64,000 bases of DNA from Nageia nagi (Eukaryota > Pinophyta): contig JBITNC010000001.1 of NCBI GenBank assembly GCA_050084985.1, positions 98,084,001 through 98,148,000 on the forward strand. Reading direction: 5' to 3'. Position numbers and translations under genes: made by a program. The notes beneath the pieces were generated by a model. It saw only the letters and a program-made list of their open reading frames with translations. It did not search any database and was not told the DNA's origin. Of this stretch, positions 11,401 through 21,636 are shown piece by piece. Numbering within the stretch: the stretch's first letter is position 1; every line of letters begins with the position of its first letter.

Positions 11401-12760
11401 TTTTTTAACAGTCTGCCAAAAACTTCAGAGGTTTATAACTTTCGATTTAAGGGTTCTTTTTTACTTGAAATTTGTTACTTTTTTAAATTTTTGTATACCC
11501 TTTTTTTGTGCAGAATCCAACCATACATTTTTCATCAAATTCTGGGCACTTTTCAAAACTGTCCAACGTTTTGCCAGCTACTGTGTGTTGCTGCGATTGT
11601 GCTGCTGCTGAATCTGTGCTTCTAATTTGTTGTTGCTGAGTCTGCTGAGTTTGTGCTGAGTCTAGGCTGTTGTTATATAAACATATTTTTCAGAAAGTCT
11701 TGGTTTTTCCGTGGAAATACCATAGACATTCAGCATGAAATCCTTATGCTGCAACTGGGTTTCAGATTGTTGAAGTGAGCAAATCATAGACTTCCACAAC
11801 TTGCCAATATTACGTACTACAGCTGAGGCTGAAATACAAAATCACATAAATATACATTGTTGAAAATGCAAATACAAAGAGAATAAATTCAAATAAGACC
11901 CACTGGCAATAAAAGAAAGACCAATCTGAAGATGTTTAGGTCTTCTATCTAATTTATGAACAATAAAAAAAAATAAGCCATTTAATTTCTATCTACTTAA
12001 TTATAGAAGAGGACACTCTAGCTGTCAGATATTGAATGGGCAGGAGGTAATCAAAACTTGTTTGAAATATTCTGACACAAAGTGATTATTCATGGCTGTA
12101 ACTGCATGGCCCTGCAGTACTTTAAGATTCGCATTGATCTTCAAATGGTTTATAAATATAATATATTTTATAATTATCGTGATGATTGAGATAAGATTTT
12201 CTCTTGAAGGAAAATCTTGGATCTGCACTGCTTTGTTTCCTTAATTTCTGTATGTGCTTACACAGCTGGTTGTTTCCAAATGTTTGTGTCAATATGATTG
12301 ATCTCCAAGGTGAACACTCAATCGTAATGTTTCGACTATGTGGCATCAAAATATGATTATAATTTGTAATAAGTTTTAGTGTAAACTACAGGGGATATAA
12401 TGAAAAGCATTGGTAATAGAATATAATAAACACAACTAGTTAGATAAGGAATTCTTTGTCAAATGTGCTTTTTATTGTTAACTTTAAAACAGCTGATTTG
12501 GTTATGTATGCCTTGAGGAATGCTTGAATTTGAATTGGATGATTGCTAAACTAAGTATGATATAATTTTGAATCTTTTTGTGAATCCAGGGTGTGGAAAA
12601 TCAAGACACTACAGATTCATCTGAATCAAGCTGTAATGAGGAAGAACACTCCGATTCAGTAAAGTATGCAGTTGGTACTCCGGTTCTTCAAAAAGACTTT
12701 GATTGGGGTCGCAATGCTTTATCTAAACTTATCTGGAGTTTGGGACTGAAGGAAGAGTAA
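8425..12760 (+). CDS. CBM20 (starch-binding) domain protein, three exons
   Basis: The exons are 8425-8790, 8903-9613 and 12590-12760. Introns are GT-AG (gtaaac...tgtag and gtgagt...ccag) and all junctions are phase 0, giving 415 aa. Residues 1-50 are rich in Ser and Lys with few acidic residues, as in a plastid transit peptide. Residues 71-172 form a CBM20 fold: LGSWDPQEAVP with Trp101, WNPGHIWTTP with Trp111 and Trp117, then FKFILRD and QWQPGPDR with Trp145. These are the aromatic sites that bind starch or glucan in this family. An acidic, Gly/Ser-rich region with 24-residue repeats follows. The end, FDWGRNALSKLIWSLGL, resembles the C-terminal segment of plant CBM20 proteins of unknown function. 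No catalytic domain is visible, so a glucan-binding or scaffold role in the plastid is inferred. The GA-rich leader before the ATG is shared with the dead copy. Confidence 0.85.
9212..9383 (+). repeat. 72-bp in-frame coding minisatellite
   Basis: Two near-identical 72-bp units (9212-9283 and 9284-9355) and a partial third (to 9383) encode a 24-residue repeat that starts with SIGNDPVLVQGL. The unit is a multiple of three, so copy-number change keeps the frame. The pseudogene in copy A has one unit fewer, so the array changed after or during the segmental duplication. It lies in the acidic linker after the CBM20 domain. Confidence 0.85.
9541..10010 (+). repeat. Tandem duplication of the exon 2/intron 2 junction
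   Basis: The segment 9541-9795 (exon 2 tail, donor site and early intron) is repeated at about 9796-10010. Both arms carry the coding-like acatctgttgttg block, a gtgagttgagattta donor region, and the later aagcatgctggttaagc and acctaagaaaacaatctttg stretches. The second arm is about 40 bp shorter and more diverged. Confidence 0.8.
9614..12589 (+). other. Intron 2 of the CBM20 gene
   Basis: This 2,976-bp intron begins gtgagt directly after an in-frame ATG GGG and ends tgaatccag before exon 3, with phase 0 kept. Its first 400 bp contain a diverged duplicate of the end of exon 2. The rest is AT-rich without a recognisable gene. One minus-strand reading frame near 10367-10603 resembles nothing I know. 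Confidence 0.75.
9821..9868 (+). other. Candidate cassette exon (duplicated exon 2 tail)
   Basis: In the second arm of the tandem duplication a 48-bp segment is preceded by gcgcag and followed by gtgagt, so it has both splice signals. It starts in phase 0 and is 16 codons with no stop (TSVVVGEEASTSTVME), so including it would lengthen the protein without changing frame. Its sequence matches the exon 2 end at about 9566-9613. No transcript data are visible here, so splicing is only a possibility. Confidence 0.35.
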
Positions 12761-12789
12761 TCTTTTTTGAGTTTATTTCATAGAAAATG

Positions 12790-12952
12790 AAGATACTGTA
12801 CCTTAATCTGAATCAATCTGTCACGAGGAAGACCACTTCAATTTGGAAAAGCACAGACTGGGCACCTCTGTTCTTCAAAATGCCATTGATTGGATTTGTT
12901 ATTCTATCCCTAAATCTGTATACAGTTTGGCACTCAAACATCAGTAAGTTGA
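12790..12952 (+). pseudogene. Decayed tandem copy of CBM20 exon 3
   Basis: This stretch aligns with exon 3 (12601-12760). The shared order is ctgaatcaa..tgt, gaggaagaaca/gaggaagacca, gttcttcaaaa, attgattgg and ctaaa. It lies only 30 bp after the stop codon and has frame changes, so it would sit in the 3' UTR of the live transcript. It shows that a third part of this gene has been duplicated locally. Confidence 0.7.
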
Positions 12953-13320
12953 TGAATATGGCAGTTATCGAGGAATTTGCTTGTCCATCAATACCTATAG
13001 TAGCTATAATATCCCACATGAACAATCTTTTGAATATTTGACTATGTTATCCTAGCAAATTTAGAAAGATTGTTACTATTTATTGAAGTACTTCAAATAT
13101 AACATTTTGTTAAGTCTTGGCTGTGATCCTCCATCTCTTGGTTATTACCTACGATATGTAAGGAAATGATTCAATTTTTCAACCAGGGATGATACTGGGC
13201 AGCATATGATTTGAAACTTAGAAAGGATCTTGTAAGTCGGTAGCTGTTGTGGTAGGGTTGCATGTATTGTATTATTTTAAAGTCTTCTTTCATTTATGTT
13301 GAATCTTTTTCACTGTTGTA

Positions 13321-13326
13321 AATAAA
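13321..13326 (+). terminator. Possible polyadenylation signal of the CBM20 gene
   Basis: An AATAAA lies about 560 bp after the stop codon in a T-rich region. It is the first well-formed canonical hexamer I noticed downstream. Plant polyadenylation signals are loose, so the actual end may differ. Confidence 0.25.
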
Positions 13327-13570
13327 ATTCTTTTGATTGCTATCTGCCTATTCCAATGTCTACATTTACTTTTCCTCTTAACTAAATTCGAAAGGTTGGT
13401 GCTGAAAATGAAAGTGGAAGATTCCCTTCCCTGTCCCTTGTTTGAATGGAAATTTGATCTATGTTTGGGGCATCTTGGTTGTTGGTTGTGCATCACAGTT
13501 TCATTTACAGGCTTTGGATATTTTCAGGCATTGTAATTTCAATCTTTTCTCCTCTCATCGTTGGCACCTA

Positions 13571-14222
13571 GATCACAAGGTACGGCAGTATGTCGATACA
13601 CAAATACGAGTACCCGGTACATGGTACATTTGGGTGCTGAAAATCTGATACACTGGTACGACACACACATACACACTATATATATATATTTCCTAAAATA
13701 CCATATTAACTTGCAATTTGCAAAAAATAAAAATGATATCAGATACACATGAATAACATTTTAGAAGGAAAACCATGTCTAGACTCTATATTAACTCCCA
13801 TACATGATAAGTATAACATGATGCAAAATCCAAAATAAGCTTTTACAGATGAGGCTCTACAAGTAAAACAAGAAGAAGAAGCCTCTTGAGAGGAGTTATC
13901 CACGTAAATGCTTTACCTTTTCCCCTTTGCTCAATTGCCAATGCTCAATTCTGCAATGGTAAAACCCTTGAAACTTGAAAGCTGAGTGTGAGTGAGTGAG
14001 TGTTTGATGTTAGAAATGAGAGACAAAAAGTTAAAATGGAAGAGGGCAAGTGATGTTTTTTACTTTATTGTATGTTTTTTAACGCAGCCGCCCGTACCGA
14101 ACATGGTACATAAAACCGGTGCGCGTCAACATGTACCCGATATGTGTACCTCATACCTAGTACGTATGTTACAAACGAGACCCCAGGACGTACCATGTAT
14201 GCTAGCTTGGCACTTATCCTAC
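13571..14222. repeat. Possible inverted-repeat element with GTAC-rich ends
   Basis: Both ends (13575-13665 and 14085-14195) are dense in gtac, cggtac and gtaccg words. The left end contains acgagtacccggtacatgg; the complement of the right end contains atatcgggtacatg and cggtacggg. The two ends therefore show partial inverted similarity around a non-coding core. They are also more GC-rich than their surroundings. I could not find a target duplication, so a MITE remnant is only a guess. Confidence 0.3.
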
Positions 14223-16077
14223 GGATAATCATTCTAGTCAAGCGTATCAGTTCATTAGCTGCTCTTCATTATGCTTGATGAATTTTATTTTGCCCCTCAA
14301 AGTCCATTAATCTTGTACGAGAACCTTCTTTTGGCAGTGTCCAATGAAGGTGAAGCTTTATTATATAAGAATGTTCAAAAATACATCAACAAATAGACAT
14401 GAAAGTTTGCAAACCTAATTTCAGAATTGATTTTATATGAGAATACACTAAATTTGTAAAACATTTATAAGTTCATCCCATGATCATTGAAGAATCACAC
14501 TAATAATTAACTATCACTTTAAATTACGTTTTCATAATCAAGATGCAATATATTCTGAGGCTTACAAAAATGCCAAAACTTAAAACTTGGGATCAAAAAC
14601 ATGCTGGAAATGAAAATGTCAGGAGACTAAGGACTATGAAAAGCTCCAAAGTTGAGTATTCCTTAAGAGAATCTCCACTCTCTACATTATATAACACAAC
14701 ATTCAAATTTTTGGAATGATACATTTTTGAAAAGAAACATGTTGGCATCATCTCAGACAAAAGATACTTGTGATGCAAATATTTGTTGCCTTGTCTATCC
14801 AAAGATCAATAAAAAGAATTTGCTTGTGGGAGCTTTTTGTATGTAGCTGCATCTACTTCTGTTTTTACAATATTCCATTGTTACTGGTGGAACTTCAACC
14901 TATTGATCACAAACCAAGATCCAAATTAACCACACAATATTCAAAAGATATAGTTACACCTGGTTTCAGTATAGACAGGCAGGCACATTTTCACAATTGT
15001 CACGATATTTGAAATTGTCATAGTGTTAATTACAACAATGATTTATATCCGCAATCCATGGCAGTTATTTTCTAGAGCTTTAGCCTAGAAGCATGCCTCA
15101 TTCTCAAATCAATAGGAACTATCAGTTGTATTTCTCTAAACTAATTGAACTTGTGTAATTAGACTATGCATTCTAGACACAAAAATGTATTCATTATTTT
15201 ATTTTTATTTTAATATTTCTTGAATTCTTAACACAACAAAATTGTGGGTTGACCATTATATATCATGTTGAATTTTTAAATAAGATTTTATTTAATTAGT
15301 GAATATTGTACAAAGTTAAAAACCATTTCTTAGAGTTTTTTAATTTATGCATAAATTCTTGGTTAAGTTATTCTCTACTAAGCAATATAACATTTAGTTA
15401 TTTTATTTACATAAAATTTTATCATTGAAATACAGTTCATTGGTATACGAGTTATGTGATTGTCATTGATGTGTCATTTTTCCTTGTATAATTATCAAAT
15501 ATTCATTTGTATATATTTGTTCTTCTAACTTCACTTTCACCACCAAGAATTTGTTATATTAACCCTTCCTAACGTATATTCTCATACTTACCATTTACAA
15601 AGAAAAGTTTATGTTTTTTTGCCAAAGATTTGAAATTGCTCAAAAACTGATATACAGATGTAAAAGTATGGATTGGATGAAAGTTCTGTTGTTAGTAAAA
15701 AAATAAAGGCCCTAATCATACAAAAGGGTGGGTGGACGGATATGTCACACCCCATATGCAAACACCCTAGCTATGAAACAATTAGAGTATTAAAAACAAT
15801 GTCAAACCACCATAAAAATAAGTCTACCAACAGGAATCACAAGCCACTTAAAACATAAATACCATAAATAACATATAAGAAACAAATCATGCTATTAATT
15901 CATTAGTCCATCCAACATCCGAAGGCTATCATAAACCTTGTGCCAAATTGGACCACATTGGCTAATCCTATCTTCATTACCAACAACTTGGTCAATTGTA
16001 TTCCAATCATCACTCGCAGTAGCATCATCATTAACACTCATGCTCCAACCATTATCTCCATCATTAATGCCAACACT
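14223..16077. other. Gene-poor stretch, nothing recognised
   Basis: This is mostly AT-rich, non-coding sequence. The short reading frames inside it show no known motif. From about 15900 it becomes C-rich on the plus strand and leads into the short repeats at 16078. Confidence 0.5.
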
Positions 16078-16204
16078 CCAACCATCAATTTGATGGGAAT
16101 AGCTTGGGCAAGTTCCCCAACCTTCAATCTGGTAGGAAGAGCTTGAGCAAGTTCCCTAGCTCCCCAGCTATCAATCTAGTGGGAAGAGCTCAAGTGAGTT
16201 CCCC
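16078..16204 (+). repeat. Imperfect tandem repeat of about 40-46 bp, three units
   Basis: Three units start near 16078, 16117 and 16164, each reading roughly tcaatYtgRtgggaagagct followed by an RcaagtgagttCCC-like end. No coding meaning is evident. Confidence 0.6.
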
Positions 16205-16379
16205 ATTATGTCCACCAAGGGCATTGGGCCTATTGGCTAAGCTTGGGCCATAAAGAGAATGGTGTACAATTAATCACCGCTTCACAAGTTTCTTATCTTC
16301 TAATTTTAAAGCATGATACTGTCTGAAAGAGTCCCATGGGATCTAGTCCCTAGTAGACATAAAAAAAAAAATCTATGAC

Positions 16380-18840
16380 ATCACTAATTCCTTTTTCAGA
16401 AAATATCTTGGCATGTATCCATTGAATGTTTGCCAAAGGTTAGTGTTGAATTTGAATGATAGGGGACCATCAAACACAAAGTAAAGCTACAGAGGCTCCT
16501 TTATAATAGCCAACTCCTTTCCATTGAAGTTAAGGCTTAACCGACTCCCAAGCCTTCTAGGTGCTTTTAATAATAAAGGAGCTTGCAATTTTGATGGGCA
16601 TTGGGGCCACAACAATGGAAAGTAAGTCTAGGCCTTTTCGAAATTTCTTTCCATAAGGTAGGCTTGTAGCCATAGAATGTCGAATTATCACTTTTAATTT
16701 CAAGACTCAAAGCCTTCTACACCTCTGATAATCCATTTAGCACTCATGGCTAGCCCTTGGCACTGTCAATCAAACAACCCTAATCCCTCTAAACTCTTGG
16801 GGGGGCAAAAAAACTCCCATGCTACTATATGAAAACATTTTGTTTGTTTAGAGTTGGCCCAAAAAAAATCTCAAAGAAGCTTCTCTAGCTTCTTGTAATA
16901 GGATTGAGAAAGAACCCAACAAGAACGTACCAACAAGTGAAAGCTTTTTAGTAACCTAGTAGGATAATGTTTTTTTGACTATCTAAACAACAGAATCCCA
17001 CAACTAGGAGGGAGTGTTTCGAAACACAAAGGGGATGAGCAAGAACTTGAACATCTCCCTTAGTTGAATCCATTGCCATTAGTACTAGCCAAGTCAATAC
17101 AACATAATATTGGGAGAGTGTCTATAACATGAAGTCTTTATCCACTGTAACCAAACACCTCCCAAAAGATGCCTAAACAAGAAAGGGTTGAGGAGACTGA
17201 CTGACTATCCTTCTTAAGATCTAGGAACGATTCATCAATAAAGTGGTTGTTTATCAACTGCCTATGGTCACCTAGAAGAGAGATTCCATGAACCAGCATG
17301 AGAGAAGCTTTGTTGGCTAACAAATAGCCGAAAGGTTCAACTGCTAGCACATACAAAGGAGCTAATAGACAACCCTATCTCACAAACTTAAAAAGGTTGA
17401 TACTTTCAATTTGGATGCCATTTAAAGTGAGCATCATTGAAGCATGACTAAATATCATCTACATCAAGCTTAGAAAACCTAGTCCAAAACTAAGAGATTT
17501 GACCATGGCCAAGATGAAGTTCCACTCAATTTTGTCATAGACCTTTTCAAAGTCTATTTTTATAGAAAATGACTCCTATTGGGAAACTCTAGCACATTCC
17601 ATGCCTTCCCAGATAGCAATGATGTTGTTAAGAATATATTTGTTATGAATAAAACCAATTTGCTTTGGTTTTGACAATCAAAGGGAGCAAGGGTCGAAGT
17701 CGAAGAGCCAAAACTTTAGCAATAATTTTGTAACTCACATTGAGCAGAGTGATTAGGTGTCAATTGGTAATGAGTTTAGGATCTCCAAGCTCAGGAATGA
17801 ACTTAATATTTCCTTTGTTAATTATTGAGCCTAACGAGCCTATAGTTAGGGCCTCCTGGTAAACATAGAGGACATCGGGACCAACCATATCCCAAAGATC
17901 CTTGTAGAATTCACAAGGAAAGTCATCGAAATCAAGGGCCTTATCATTAGCCATACAAGAGAGAACTTTCATCAAATCCTGAAGAGAAAAAGAGCACTCA
18001 ATGACATCCTTTTGAGAAGTTGAAAGCTTTTCTTACACCACTCCCCAACACTCCGCAAGAGCATCTTGTCTATCTAGAGAGAAATCTTGCTAGAAAAAAT
18101 CAACTAATAGTGTCTAACACACTTTTACAATGTCCAAAAACTCCATATATATCATGTCTAAATCTATAATGGCTTTGAATTGAACAACTTGTCGGGAGGT
18201 ATGAAATGCTGAAAGAATTCATTAAAGAGTTTATCTCTAATTTTGAACCAATGTAGTTAGGCATGAATTTGAGCACCTTTTGGCTTCACAGAGTTCGTCT
18301 TTCTTAAGCTCATATCTAATAGAGGCTAGATGTTGTTGCAAAGTAATACTCATCGAACAAGCATCAAGATGAATTGAAGATTTAACTAGCTCCAACTTTA
18401 GAGCTTGATTGGCACACTTACGAAGTTGGGGCAAGTTTAATCCCAAGGACGGATTAAACCACCCAATGAGGACTATGTTAGTTCCCTCAACCTCAATGTC
18501 ATATGAAGACTAGTAGTTCTAGATCTAACTATGAATTATCAAATCAGTCAAAATATGACCTAGAAAATACCCAATGAGGATGTGATTCTCCAACTAATCA
18601 CAATTGCAGCTAAACTCATCAACAAGAATGATAACATTAGAAATGAGGGTATTACCTCATGAAACACTTTCAAAATGAACTTCCTTGATTTCCTACCTAA
18701 TGTCATTGCTTCTTTTGACAACTTCAATAGGGGTTGAGGCTACCAAAAGGATAATTTCCATAATATAAAGTGAGGTATCAATGAAAAGGTAATGACATGG
18801 CACTCAAAGTCAATTGTATTGTACTCTTGCATAGAAACCA
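16380..18840 (-). mobile_element. Decayed L1-type LINE (endonuclease-RT)
   Basis: The minus strand reads in the usual order of a plant LINE ORF2. There is an endonuclease-like patch near 18830-18620, then a linker with GLNLPQLRK near 18440. The RT start carries ANDKALDFDDFPCEFYKDLW and NKGNIKFIP (17950-17780), then ITLLNVSYKIIAKVLALRLR (about 17745). A later RT block has VEPFGYLLANKA and HFIDESFLDLKKD (17340-17200), where the usual FADD is degraded to FIDE. C-terminal pieces lie near 16860-16720. Many stops and frameshifts show it is dead. The Ty3/gypsy-type element at 18950 sits just beyond its 5' side. Confidence 0.75.
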
Positions 18841-18949
18841 ATGCAGTATGAAACCCTATAGGCATAGTTCATCATTACTAATTTTAATAAGCATAATAGG
18901 CACGGATTTACATATGCAAACACTACTAGATTGCAAATACAAAACCATG

Positions 18950-19802
18950 TGTTAACACATAAAAATGAATTTATGTTTTTAAATCAATAAATTAATGAAA
19001 TATGCTTGGCCTAAATATATGTCTTGAATGTCTTAAAGTGATAATATCAATGTTTGTCTTGAATATGAATTTTATAATGATTATCTTGAATATTGCACGG
19101 ATTATCTTGAATATTGCATGAATTATCTTGTTATTGGTGTGTTTATCTTGAATATTGTGAATTATCCTTATTTATGTAGATGCATGCCGACCCATGGGTT
19201 GTATTATCTATTATCTATATAAATAAGGGATCTAATAGTAAGTCCACACAACAAGGATACACATGATCCCGCGTATGGTCTTGTAAGTGGCTACCCCTTA
19301 CGGTATCTCTTGGTACCGCCTACAAGGCTGTGGTTTGTGTGCTTCCTTTCGCGAGCTATCCTGACATCCAAGATCTATTCTGATATCATACTGCTATCCG
19401 AGACATCCATATTGAAGTTCTGGACTTGATCAAGAAGTTAAGAATCATCAAACGAAGGCCGTCGGTGCTCCTTTGCGAATGAAAGAACACCACCGACGCT
19501 CTTATATTACTGAAACGGACCGCCCGCGGTCCTCTTTTTGCATTTTCACAGGTCACAACATTGTTGGAAAGGCATCTCATTATCAGTACATCGCCAATAT
19601 CTTCATCTTTCGTTGTCAGGTACATTCTGTGAGGTAAGTACACAAATTACAGTCTTGGTTGGTACAATTACATTTTTGAATTGGTTATTTTGTTTATTGT
19701 TATCTAGAATAAATTGCTATCCATAGCTTAAATATAGATAACATTGAGTTTGTAGATATTTTCCTATTTACTTATTTGCACGCTCAATTTTATTTGTAAA
19801 CA
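18950..19802 (+). repeat. 5' LTR of the pol-less element
   Basis: This 853-bp LTR starts TGTTAACACA and ends TAAACA, preceded by target duplication CCATG. It contains a TATA-like box at 19216-19224, a hairpin-prone pair cgtcggtg/caccgacg at about 19460-19498, and the palindrome ggaccgcccgcggtcc at 19517-19532. Confidence 0.92.
19216..19224 (+). promoter_or_regulatory. TATA-like box in the 5' LTR
   Basis: TATATAAAT lies about 270 bp into the LTR in the context ttatctatataaataaggga. It is unchanged in the 3' LTR at 26086-26094. The position fits the U3/R border of a plant LTR promoter. Activity is inferred only. Confidence 0.5.
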
Positions 19803-19804
19803 TT

Positions 19805-19818
19805 TGGTGAACCCGACA
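19805..19818 (+). other. Primer-binding site
   Basis: TGGTGAACCCGACA lies two bases after the LTR end. It begins with TGG, complementary to a tRNA CCA end. The same motif follows the 5' LTR of the second gypsy element (36034-36047). I did not identify the primer tRNA. Confidence 0.7.
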
Positions 19819-19893
19819 TGTAGTGCACATCATTGTACTAAAACCCTAAAGGTTTTAGTTAAGACTAATATCTATTTTGTGAGTGTTTTAGTC

Positions 19894-21132
19894 ATGGATC
19901 AGCTCAAGTTATTCTTGCATAGTCTTTCAAAAAGAGATTTGGATGAGTTATTGGGGGAAATCAGACATGATGATCTAGAAGGATCCAGAGGAATGTAAAA
20001 TAGTGCTAAGGGTGATAATAGTAATTTTTAGGCTACTATGGAAGGTATGCAAAGGCAGATAGATAGATTGGCAAGGGGATCAGCTCTGCCTAATGATTCT
20101 TTCAAATTTGGTAGTCCCTTATGTGATGAGATTCGTAGGCACATGCCACCATCCGACTACAAAGAGCCAAAATTCAGTAAGTTCAATGGTGAAGGAGATC
20201 CGAGAAGACATATACAAGGATTCAAGGATGAGTGCGAACTCAAAATTGGTACAAACCAAAGATTGCAAGCTAAATTCTTTCCCCAGAGCCTGGAGGGAGA
20301 GGCTCGAGAATCATTTTATGCCTTACCTGAAGGGTCCATCATATCATTTGAGGAATTCAGTAATTTGTTCCTGGAGCAATATAAGCATAACATCAAGAAG
20401 GAGGTTATGCTATCAGATTTATGTGCTATCAAGCAAGACAGTGATGAGCAACTAGACAAATTTGTTGTAAGGTTTAAGAAGACATGGCAGCAAGTGAAGA
20501 CCAGATTAATGGAAAAAGAGGTAAATAACATTTTTAAAGAAGTTGTTATATTGCCCTTACAATCATATGTTATCAATTATACACATCTTACATTTTTGGA
20601 TATGACATATAAATTTTTAGAGAAAGAAAAAGTCCTTGTGAAGCTAGGGCTTGTGAAGTATGGCTGAAGTATGGCAGTAGTGATAAGACAAAAGCAAAGG
20701 ATAAGAGATTGCAATCACCAAAGAAGGAAAAAACTATCCATGTGGCTGAGAAGACAAGTGAGATGAAGGAGAAGAAATTTGTGAGATTTCCCATACCTCC
20801 AAGACATATCCTAAAAGACCTTATGGCAAAAGGGTTATTACAACCCTTACCTAAGCATGAAGAAGATCCTATAGCAGAAAAATGCGCTTGGTATAAGGAA
20901 GATAGGTATTGTGAATATCATCAGACTAAGGGCCATGCTACTAATGGGTGTGGAAACCTTAGGGATAGAATACAGAAGCTCATAGAAGATGGATTCTATG
21001 TGTGTCCAGTAAAGGTCAAAGATACAGGAGAAGAACAACATGTCAATATGATTTTTCTTGAAGATACTTGCGAGGCTAGCACCGTGGGAGCTCCAGGCCC
21101 TCCGAGGTATCATTTGGTAGATCAATATTATA

Positions 21133-21167
<35 letters not shown>

Positions 21168-21194
21168 AAGCTAGCATTCGGTTCAGGTCACTAA
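19894..21194 (+). pseudogene. Ty3/gypsy gag (capsid) with frameshift and stops
   Basis: The frame opens at MDQLKLFLHSL (19894) and has two early stops (19996-19998 and 20029-20031), consistent with lost CAA/CAG codons. It then runs uninterrupted from 20038. The capsid region shows EPKFSKFNGEGDPRRHI, FFPQSLEGEARESFYALPEG and SFEEFSNLFLEQY, the standard Retrotrans_gag layout. An exact 11-bp tandem duplication (20654-20664 and 20665-20675) creates a stop and a frameshift. Downstream the frame resumes with the Cys/His block CEYHQTKGHATNGC and ends in Arg-Glu repeats encoded by an (AG)n run near 21139-21166. No pol domain follows. Confidence 0.88.
21139..21166 (+). repeat. (AG)n microsatellite at the gag end
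   Basis: About 14 AG units encode alternating Arg and Glu at the end of the gag frame, which stops 30 bases later. Confidence 0.9.
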
Positions 21195-21636
21195 CGAACA
21201 TCATGGTCAAGAGATTGGGGGGCTTCATGATGTCATAATAGGAGTGACAGTGTTGTATTTCATGTTAATAGGACCGTTAGCGGTCCTCTTTTAGCAAAAG
21301 AATAGGAGAAAGTAAAAGGTACCAACTACTCCCATAGCATGAGAAGTCAGAATTTCAGGTTGTGTCTTGGTGTTCATTTTCAAGGATCACAGAACATCAA
21401 ATTTATTCATCACAAGTACATGCGTAAGAGCAAACCAGGTACAAAAATTTGTGTTTCATATATATATCATGATAAAAATGTTTCTATTTACAATATAATT
21501 GGATGAGATCACATAAATGACCTAGAATCTCCTACTAGAGCCCCCTCCCCCTACACTAGAGCTAGTAGCCCTGCTAGATGTGCCACCCCTCGCACCGTGC
21601 CTTGTACTTCTCTATGCATGCTTTCTCCTCACTGAT

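Noticed and set aside
16141-16160. aagagcttgagcaagttccc considered as part of a tRNA-like or regulatory element
   Set aside because: It is one unit of a short tandem repeat. No cloverleaf or box A/box B arrangement could be drawn.
19386-19726. Short frames on both strands that recur at 26256-26596
   Set aside because: These are LTR sequence, duplicated with the element, and show no protein motif.
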